Positions 58,295 to 64,000 of a DNA stretch of 64,000 nucleotides are shown piece by piece (positions within the stretch are counted from its first letter, which is position 1; each line of letters opens with the position of its first letter). The stretch is taken from contig JAAWBS010000016.1 in the NCBI GenBank assembly GCA_022792815.1, forward strand, positions 1 through 64,000, given 5' to 3'. Made by a program: the position numbers and the translations under genes. The notes under the pieces are model-generated. The model saw only the letters and a program-made list of their open reading frames with translations. It ran no database searches and was not told the DNA's origin. This DNA comes from Hungatella sp. GTDB taxonomy: Bacteria > Bacillota > Clostridia > Lachnospirales > Lachnospiraceae.

Positions 58295-59572
58295 TCACCT
58301 ATTCAGATTCTCCAAATCCCTATAAAACCCGGGATAGGAGATATTCACACACTCTGCCCCGCCAATCTCAGTTTCCCCGTCAGCGCACAGGCCGGTGACG
58401 GCGAAGGTCATGGCGATGCGGTGGTCTAAGCGGCTGTCGATGAAGGCTCCGCACAACGGTGCCCCTCCGCGGATAATCATGCCGTCCTCGGTCTCGGTCA
58501 CGTCGGCGCCCATGGAGGTAAGACAGCGGACCATCACTTCCAGACGGTTGGATTCCTTCACCTTTAGCTCAGCGGCATCCTTTATGACCGTCTCCCCCTC
58601 AGCCATACATGCCATGGCAGCGATCATGGGAAGTTCGTCGATGAGAGTGGGGATGACGGCGCCCTCGATGGTGGTCCCGTGAAGGCATGAGGAGCGAACC
58701 AGGAGATCTGCTGTCGGCTCCCCGGAGCCGGACTGCCGGTTGAGAAGAGTTATATCGCCTCCCATGTCCCGGCAGACTCTCAAGATGCCGTCCCTGGTGG
58801 GATTAACTCCTACTTTTCGGATCAGGATCTCGGAGTTTGGGACCATGAGACCGGCACAGATGAAGTAGGCAGCAGAGGAGATATCCCCAGGCACCTGGAT
58901 GTCCCGGCCTTCCAGCTCCCCGGCAGGCCGGATGACGGCAGTGGTGCCCTCGGAGGAAACATGAGCTCCGAAGTGGGAGAGCATGATCTCGCTGTGGTTT
59001 CTGGACAGATAAGGCTCTGTCACGCTGGTCTCCCCGTCGGCGTAGAGTCCGGCCAGGAGAACGGCGGATTTCACCTGGGCAGAGGCCACCTTTGAGGTGT
59101 AATGGATGCCCTGCAGAGGGCCGCCCATGATCTCTAAAGGTGCACACCCGTTGCCCGTTAAACTGCGGATGTGGGCCCCCATCAGAGTCAGGGGGACGAT
59201 GATGCGGTTCATGGGGCGCCTTTTGATGGAGTCGTCCCCGGTCAGGACCGCGTCAAAATTCTGGGCGGCCAGGATGCCGGAGATGAGGCGGGTGGTAGTG
59301 CCGCTGTTGCCGCAGTCTAAGACCCCGTCAGGGGCCTTCAGGCCCTTAAGCCCTCTGCCGCGGACCAGAACCGTGTCTCCCTCCTGCCGGATAGAGATGC
59401 CCATCTTCCGGAAACAGGAGATGGTGGACAGACAGTCGGCGCCCTGAAGATAATGGCGGATTCGGGTGTCTCCTCTCGCGATGGAGCCCAGCATAACGCT
59501 CCGGTGAGAAATGGACTTATCCCCCGGCACACAGACCTCTCCCCGAAGTCCTTTTGATCTTGTAAATTTCAT
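58295..59572 (-). CDS. aroA: 3-phosphoshikimate 1-carboxyvinyltransferase (EPSP synthase)
   Basis: Makes EPSP from shikimate-3-phosphate and phosphoenolpyruvate in the shikimate pathway. The 425-residue protein has 'GDKSISHRSVMLGSIA' at the N-terminus, 'LDCGNSGTTTRLISGIL' (PEP-binding loop), 'DDSIKRRPMNR', and 'DHRIAMTFAVTGLCADG' near the end. The GNSGTT/RPM pattern is that of the class II type found in Gram-positives. ATG 59572 is chosen, with AAAGGAGAG upstream; longer in-frame starts fall in the palindromic element. It lies downstream of tyrA across that 350-base gap. Confidence 0.95.
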   Translation of the reverse strand: MKFTRSKGLRGEVCVPGDKSISHRSVMLGSIARGDTRIRHYLQGADCLSTISCFRKMGISIRQEGDTVLVRGRGLKGLKAPDGVLDCGNSGTTTRLISGILAAQNFDAVLTGDDSIKRRPMNRIIVPLTLMGAHIRSLTGNGCAPLEIMGGPLQGIHYTSKVASAQVKSAVLLAGLYADGETSVTEPYLSRNHSEIMLSHFGAHVSSEGTTAVIRPAGELEGRDIQVPGDISSAAYFICAGLMVPNSEILIRKVGVNPTRDGILRVCRDMGGDITLLNRQSGSGEPTADLLVRSSCLHGTTIEGAVIPTLIDELPMIAAMACMAEGETVIKDAAELKVKESNRLEVMVRCLTSMGADVTETEDGMIIRGGAPLCGAFIDSRLDHRIAMTFAVTGLCADGETEIGGAECVNISYPGFYRDLENLNR

Positions 59573-59594
59573 AGTCAGGATCTCTCCTTTCGTG

Positions 59595-59832
59595 ATGAAA
59601 TGCCTATAGGTAATTGCGAAAGTCAAAGCCAGGAGAATATTCTGACAATATATTCCATACAAAGCCTTCCTACACCGAGCATCCCGCTGAGCCCAGTAGG
59701 ATAAAAAACACTCGGGCAGAGGGCCCTCCTGTTTTTTATGGTCTCAGCTCCATGGTGTAATGGCTTTTCCTGGAATATATGGTCAGAATATTCAGCCAAG
59801 TTTTGAGTTTCGCAAATGCCTATGAAATGCCT
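59595..59832. mobile_element. MITE-like palindromic element between tyrA and aroA
   Basis: Bases 59606-59823 form one large imperfect inverted repeat. Arms 59606-59657 and 59771-59823 match at most positions (shared AGAATATTCTGAC and ATATATTCCA blocks), the match continues inward (ACACC, GCTGAG) and the centre has ATAAAAAACA (59701-59710) facing TGTTTTTTAT (59730-59739). ATGAAATGCCT occurs directly on both flanks, at 59595-59605 and 59822-59832, like a target-site duplication. No protein is encoded. A large RNA hairpin would form in the operon transcript. MITE origin is inference. Confidence 0.6.
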
Positions 59833-59922
59833 GTAAAAAGCCTTGTCATGATACCTGAGAAACATGGGAAAGCTTCCGGATATCGTGAGCTGACATGTCG
59901 TAATGGAATGTTTTGACGCGCG

Positions 59923-61020
59923 CTATCCGATCAGGTCATAATGATACTTTTCAAGGCGCTTCCACGCCTGGTCCATGGCCTCCTTCTCATAAAAGGAGAT
60001 GCGCAGGGCTCCCTCCCCGTGTTCCCGGTTGTGGTTGATGCCGATATTTCGGATGCTGATTCCCCCGGCAGCCAGGATCACGGATATGGTGGAGATGGAG
60101 CCCACCTCATCTGCGATATCCACTGTGAAGCTGTAGTCGGGAGTGATGGCCCCCTTGGCCTTCTCCGCAAAGGTGTTGCGGTAATCCCTGGAGGTCTCAA
60201 AGAGGCGGTACAGGGCGTCGGAATCGTCGGCCTGAAGCCTTTCCAGTATGGCCTGGAGGGACTGGATGTACTGATGGAGCATGTGGGCCAGATTATCCCG
60301 GTTGGTCATGCAGATCTGCTCCCACATCTTGGGGGAGGCTGAGGCGATTCTGGTGATATCTTTAAAGCCTCCTGCTGCCAGCAGCTTCATCATGCCTTCT
60401 TCCCCGTCACTGTCCCTCACCAGGTTCACCAGGCTGGAGGCCACGATGTGGGGGAGATGGCTGATGGCGGCGGTGAGCTGATCATGGTGTTCATAGTCCA
60501 GGACGATGGGGATGGAGCGGATGGCCCGGGCCACTTCCACCAGACGGTCCACCTGATCGGGGAGGGACCTGGATGTGGGGGTGATGATGTAGTAGGCGTT
60601 TTCCAGAAGATGGTCGGAAGAATGTTCGTAGCCGGTCTTTTCCGAACCGGCCATGGGATGGCCTCCGACAAACACCTCCTCCATGTCGAGCCTGGTTACC
60701 TGCCTGTGGATGTCCGTCTTGGTGCTGCCCACATCCGTGACGAGAGCCCCCGGTTTCAGATGAGGGCGGATCTGGGACAGGTAGGCCGCGTTATACTCCA
60801 CCGGGGTGCACAGAAAGATGAGATCACATTCTCCGAGACGGGGGTCGTCTGCCCCGTCCAACAGGATATCTACGATTCCGTCCCGGCGGGCCTGCTCCAG
60901 CTTGGAGCGGGTCCGCATGTAGGCCATGACGGTGATCCGGGGGTCAGAGCGCTTAAGGCCTCTGGCGATGGAGCCGCCGATGAGTCCAAACCCGATAAAA
61001 GCCACATGGGTGTCTGTCAT
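59923..61020 (-). CDS. tyrA: Prephenate dehydrogenase with ACT domain
   Basis: Converts prephenate to 4-hydroxyphenylpyruvate for tyrosine. The 365-residue enzyme has a Rossmann loop 'VAFIGFGLIGGSIARGLKR', the catalytic-His region 'VGGHPMAGSEKTGYEHS', 'HDQLTAAISHLPHIVASSL', and a C-terminal ACT domain ('FTVDIADEVGSISTISVIL') expected to bind tyrosine for feedback control. ATG at 61020 shares one base with the aroF stop and has GGGGAGGAA upstream; a GTG three bases earlier is possible. It lies between aroF and the palindromic element. Confidence 0.94.
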   Translation of the reverse strand: MTDTHVAFIGFGLIGGSIARGLKRSDPRITVMAYMRTRSKLEQARRDGIVDILLDGADDPRLGECDLIFLCTPVEYNAAYLSQIRPHLKPGALVTDVGSTKTDIHRQVTRLDMEEVFVGGHPMAGSEKTGYEHSSDHLLENAYYIITPTSRSLPDQVDRLVEVARAIRSIPIVLDYEHHDQLTAAISHLPHIVASSLVNLVRDSDGEEGMMKLLAAGGFKDITRIASASPKMWEQICMTNRDNLAHMLHQYIQSLQAILERLQADDSDALYRLFETSRDYRNTFAEKAKGAITPDYSFTVDIADEVGSISTISVILAAGGISIRNIGINHNREHGEGALRISFYEKEAMDQAWKRLEKYHYDLIG

Positions 61021-62033
61021 CACAGCTTCCTCCCCGCCAGTTCGGCAAATGGCCGGAGATCATTCATCAGAGTTTCGAACTGGTCAAAGGTGAGAGACTG
61101 CGGACCGTCTGACAGGGCACAGGAGGGACAGGGGTGAACCTCGATCATGAGGCCGTCGGCGCCTGCTGCTACGGCGGCCTTGGCCAGAGGTTCCACATAG
61201 GCCCGGACTCCTGTGGCGTGACTGGGGTCCACGATCACCGGCAGATGGCTCTTGGTTCGGATCACCGGCACGGCGCTGATGTCCAAGGTGTTGCGGGTGC
61301 TTGTCTCGTAGGTGCGGATCCCCCTCTCGCACAGCACAATGTTGGAGTTACCTTCGGAGATGATGTACTCCGCCGCGTTGAGCCACTCGTCGACGGTGGC
61401 CGACAGGCCTCTCTTTAAGAGAACCGGGACGCCGGATTTGCCGGCTTCCTTTAGCAGCTCGAAATTCTGCATATTGCGGGCGCCGATCTGGAGCATGTCC
61501 ACGTATCGGACTGCCGCCTCGATGGCGTGAGCGCTGGTGACCTCGCAGATCACATTGAGGCCTGTGGCCTCCCTGGCCTCTTTCATATACTTTAACCCTT
61601 CCTCCTCAAGTCCCTGGAAGGAGTAGGGGGAGGTTCTGGGTTTGTAGGCTCCGCCCCTGAGGAAGGTAGCCCCGGCCTTTTTGACTGCCTTTGCAGTCTG
61701 CAGAAGCTGCTCTTTGCTCTCGATGGCGCAGGGACCGGCCATGACCGTGATGCTGCCGGGTCCGATGGAGGTGTTTCCCACCAAAATTACCGAATCCTCG
61801 GGATGGAATTTTTTGTTCACCAGCTTGTAGGACTCGGTTACATTGACGATCTTGTCCACACCCTCGGAGATCTCGATGTTGGAGCCGTGAAGCTTTGTCT
61901 TGTCTCCCACCACTCCCACGATGGTGACCTGAGCGCCTTTGGACAGATGGACCTGGAGGCCTTTGGACTCCACCAGCCCTGTGACTTTGCGAACTGCCTC
62001 ATCGGAGGCATTGGGTTTCATAATAATAATCAT
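61020..62033 (-). CDS. aroF: 3-deoxy-7-phosphoheptulonate (DAHP) synthase, type I-beta
   Basis: First enzyme of the shikimate pathway, joining phosphoenolpyruvate and erythrose-4-phosphate. The 337-residue protein has an N-terminal ferredoxin-like regulatory domain of about 70 residues ('MIIIMKPNASDEAVRKVTGLV') and then the KDOPS-like barrel: 'VMAGPCAIESKEQLL', 'FLRGGAYKPRTSPYSFQG', 'GARNMQNFELLKE', 'LLKRGLSAT', 'VDPSHATGVR' and 'IEVHPCPSCALSDGPQSL'. This matches the regulated Gram-positive I-beta type. It leads the aroF-tyrA-aroA operon behind a clear promoter. Confidence 0.95.
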   Translation of the reverse strand: MIIIMKPNASDEAVRKVTGLVESKGLQVHLSKGAQVTIVGVVGDKTKLHGSNIEISEGVDKIVNVTESYKLVNKKFHPEDSVILVGNTSIGPGSITVMAGPCAIESKEQLLQTAKAVKKAGATFLRGGAYKPRTSPYSFQGLEEEGLKYMKEAREATGLNVICEVTSAHAIEAAVRYVDMLQIGARNMQNFELLKEAGKSGVPVLLKRGLSATVDEWLNAAEYIISEGNSNIVLCERGIRTYETSTRNTLDISAVPVIRTKSHLPVIVDPSHATGVRAYVEPLAKAAVAAGADGLMIEVHPCPSCALSDGPQSLTFDQFETLMNDLRPFAELAGRKL

Positions 62034-62086
62034 AGTCGTATCCTCTCATGAAAAACGATTTTCTGCCCTGGAGCAGATACGTCCTT

Positions 62087-62115
62087 ATTGTAAGACAGAG
62101 CCATGAATTTGTCAA
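62087..62115 (-). promoter_or_regulatory. Promoter of the aroF-tyrA-aroA operon
   Basis: On the minus strand, TTGACA (62110-62115), a 17-base spacer and TACAAT (62087-62092), about 53 bases before the aroF start. Confidence 0.8.
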
Positions 62116-62122
62116 CGCTTTT

Positions 62123-62151
62123 TCACGTTGAACTTTTGCACTTTAACGTGA
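62123..62151. promoter_or_regulatory. Inverted repeat between the aroF and EF-G-like promoters
   Basis: TCACGTT at 62123-62129 and AACGTGA at 62145-62151 form a perfect 7-bp inverted repeat with a 15-base spacer. It lies just upstream of the aroF -35 box and 65 bases upstream of the EF-G-like promoter, a candidate operator for either gene. Confidence 0.4.
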
Positions 62152-62215
62152 GATTTAAAGAGGCGGAGAACAGTAAGGTTTTTTGTGACAGCAGCAGATA
62201 TTTTTCTAATATTAC

Positions 62216-62244
62216 TTGTAAAATTCTGAATTTTTTAGTAAAAT
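62216..62244 (+). promoter_or_regulatory. Promoter of the EF-G-like gene
   Basis: TTGTAA at 62216-62221, a 17-base spacer and TAAAAT at 62239-62244, followed by AGGAGGAA before the ATG at 62282. Confidence 0.65.
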
Positions 62245-62281
62245 GTACCCATAGGCAAAAATATGTACAGGAGGAATGTTT

Positions 62282-64000
62282 ATGAACGTATATGGAACCA
62301 AACAAATCCGCAACGTCGTATTAATGGGTCACGGCGGTGCGGGCAAGACGACTCTGGCAGAATCCATGGCGCTGGTGACCGGTGTTACCAAGAGAATGGG
62401 TAATGTGGTGGACGGCTCTACCATCAGCGATTACGATAAGGAAGAGATCAAGAGACAGTTTTCCATCTCCACCTCCCTGATCCCGCTGGAATTTCAGGGC
62501 GAGGAGGGGATGATTAAGGTCAATCTCCTGGACACCCCCGGTTATTTCGATTTTGTAGGCGAGGTAGAAGAGGCCGTCAGCGTAGCCGATGCCGCGGTGA
62601 TCGTGGTGAACTGTAAGGCAGGCATCGAGGTGGGAACCGAGAAGGCGTGGGAGCTGTGCGAGAAATTCAACCTTCCCCGCATCATTTTTGTGACCAACAT
62701 GGACGACGATCACGCCAGCTTCCGTGAGCTGCTCCTGAAACTGGAGACCAGATTCGGCAGGAAGATCGCACCCTTCCATCTGCCGATCCGTGAGAACGAG
62801 AAGTTTGTGGGATTTGTCAACGTGGTAAAGATGGCAGGAAGAAGATTTACCACCAACAGCGATTACGTCGAGTGTGAGATTCCCGAGTACTCCAAGAAGA
62901 ACTTAGGTATCGCCCGGGAAGCTCTGGTGGAGGCGGTTGCGGAGACCAGCGAGGAGTACATGGAGCGGTATTTCTCCGGCGAGGAGTTTACCTATGAGGA
63001 GATCTCCTCCGCTCTCAGGGAACATGTGATAGACGGAAGCATCGTTCCGGTTATGCTGGGTTCCGGGATCAACTGCCAGGGAGCCAGGATGCTTTTGCAG
63101 GGCATCGACCGGTACTTCCCGGCTCCGGACCATTTCGAGTGCATCGGCGTGGACGTATCCACCGGCGAGCGCTTTGTGGCCAAGTACAATGACGGCGTGT
63201 CCCTGTCCATGAGAGTCTTTAAGACCATCGTGGATCCGTTTATCGGCAAATACTCTCTGGTGAAGGTGTGTACCGGAACCTTAAAGCCGGACTCCGCCTC
63301 CTATAATGTAAACAAGGACGCCGAGGAGAAGATCGGCAAGGTCTACACCCTGAGAGGCAAGGAGCAGATGGAACTCAAAGAGCTCCATGCAGGCGACATC
63401 GGCGCCGTGGCCAAGCTGAATGTGACCCAGACCGGAGACACCCTGGCTGTGCGCACGGCTCCCATCGTGTACCACAAGCCCCAGATCTCCACTCCCTATA
63501 CTTATATGCGCTACACCACCAAGACCAAGGGCGACGACGACAAGGTGGCCAGCGCGCTGGCCAAGCTGATGGAGGAGGACCAGACTCTGAAGGCCGTAGG
63601 CGACAAGGAGAACCGTCAGACTCTGCTCTACGGCATCGGCGATCAGCAGCTGGAAGTGGTGGTCAGCAAGCTGTCTTCCCGCTATAAAGTGGAGATCGAG
63701 CTCTCCAGGCCCAAGTTCGCCTTCCGGGAGACCATCCGCAAGAAAGTGGAGGCCCAGGGCAAGTACAAGAAGCAGACCGGCGGACACGGACAGTACGGCG
63801 ATGTGAAGATGTCCTTCGAGCCATCAGGGGATCTGGAGACTCCCTACGTGTTTGAGGAGCAGGTATTCGGCGGCGCCGTTCCCAGAAACTACTTCCCGGC
63901 CGTGGAGAAGGGCATCCAGGAATGTGTTCTCAAAGGGCCTCTGGCTTCCTACCCGGTGGTAGGCTTAAAGGCAGTGCTTCTGGACGGATCCTATCACCCG
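62282..64000 (+). CDS. Elongation factor G-like GTPase (incomplete at window end)
   Basis: The first 573 residues are present; the gene runs past the window. It resembles the FusA2-type EF-G paralogues of Clostridia. P-loop 'GHGGAGKTT' (16-24) replaces the usual AHIDAGKTT. The G3 motif reads 'LLDTPGYFDFVGEV', and the G4 position reads 'FVTNMDDD' instead of NKxD. Domain II starts near 290 and a domain IV start ('GGHGQYGDVKMSFEPSG') is visible near 500. The exact role is unknown: it may be a translation or ribosome-rescue factor. The ATG has AGGAGGAA upstream, and the gene has its own promoter. Confidence 0.9.
   Translation, partial: MNVYGTKQIRNVVLMGHGGAGKTTLAESMALVTGVTKRMGNVVDGSTISDYDKEEIKRQFSISTSLIPLEFQGEEGMIKVNLLDTPGYFDFVGEVEEAVSVADAAVIVVNCKAGIEVGTEKAWELCEKFNLPRIIFVTNMDDDHASFRELLLKLETRFGRKIAPFHLPIRENEKFVGFVNVVKMAGRRFTTNSDYVECEIPEYSKKNLGIAREALVEAVAETSEEYMERYFSGEEFTYEEISSALREHVIDGSIVPVMLGSGINCQGARMLLQGIDRYFPAPDHFECIGVDVSTGERFVAKYNDGVSLSMRVFKTIVDPFIGKYSLVKVCTGTLKPDSASYNVNKDAEEKIGKVYTLRGKEQMELKELHAGDIGAVAKLNVTQTGDTLAVRTAPIVYHKPQISTPYTYMRYTTKTKGDDDKVASALAKLMEEDQTLKAVGDKENRQTLLYGIGDQQLEVVVSKLSSRYKVEIELSRPKFAFRETIRKKVEAQGKYKKQTGGHGQYGDVKMSFEPSGDLETPYVFEEQVFGGAVPRNYFPAVEKGIQECVLKGPLASYPVVGLKAVLLDGSYHP

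Noticed and set aside
59623-59865. 80-codon minus-strand frame in the tyrA-aroA gap
   Set aside because: It is contained in the palindromic element; no ribosome site or domain.
1-64000. CRISPR arrays, tRNA and rRNA genes
   Set aside because: No regularly spaced repeats with unique spacers and no tRNA-like cloverleaf or rRNA sequence were seen when reading the intergenic gaps.

Overview
The window reads as a chromosomal segment of a moderately GC-rich anaerobic Clostridia bacterium, most like the Lachnospiraceae (Clostridium/Enterocloster/Hungatella-type). This rests on gene content and not on a database search. The supporting genes are a reverse rubrerythrin beside a PerR-type Fur protein, Rex, a MazF toxin directly after alr, a tryptophan T-box leader, DUF1846 and DUF3793 proteins, an FMN/FAD fumarate-reductase-like lipoprotein and many ABC and PTS transporters. 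Genes are densely packed on both strands, with strong TTGACA-N17-TATAAT promoters and rho-independent terminators. No rRNA, tRNA or CRISPR array was seen.

Layout. 1-2400: 3' end of a tyrosine integrase, a CIRCE-controlled hsp20, and a DUF1846 protein. 2500-3660: DUF3793 protein plus flavodoxin behind a probable metal-type operator. 3776-9905: a maltose module made of a LacI-type regulator divergent from PTS EIIA-C-B, a MapP-like phosphatase and malQ. These would import maltose as maltose-6'-P, dephosphorylate it and disproportionate it. 9980-12781: peroxide defence (reverse rubrerythrin, PerR), a LysR regulator and a PHP hydrolase. 12923-17931: S1 protein, small alarmone synthetase, membrane GDPD, dtd, and a frameshifted FKBP/trigger-factor lipoprotein. 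18008-23357: CcdA-TlpA fusion, zinc ABC importer and TrkH. 23464-29262: rex-acpS-nnr-alr-mazF and a CNNM/CorC protein. 29323-35748: MATE, flavoprotein reductase, YebC, a NYN/PIN-like protein and an Fe-S aldo-keto reductase.

36127-45842 is the least explained part. A probable operon, with a near-consensus Fur box just after its promoter, encodes a PHP phosphoesterase, a leucine-rich-repeat/metallo-beta-lactamase fusion, an alkaline-phosphatase-superfamily phosphodiesterase, a sugar-isomerase-like TIM barrel and a complete carbohydrate-type ABC importer. A separately promoted DeoR regulator follows. My inference is uptake and breakdown of an unidentified phosphodiester-containing sugar or polyol.

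45870-48953 (minus strand) is an amino-acid ABC importer under a T-box leader with a UGG (Trp) specifier. 49024-58043 holds a LysR remnant, a nicotinamidase-like hydrolase, a lipoprotein, a GNAT enzyme, a five-gene di/oligopeptide importer and an orotate-PRT-like protein. 58295-62033 (minus strand) is aroF-tyrA-aroA. A roughly 215-bp palindromic, MITE-like element flanked by direct repeats lies between tyrA and aroA. The window ends inside an EF-G-like GTPase gene.
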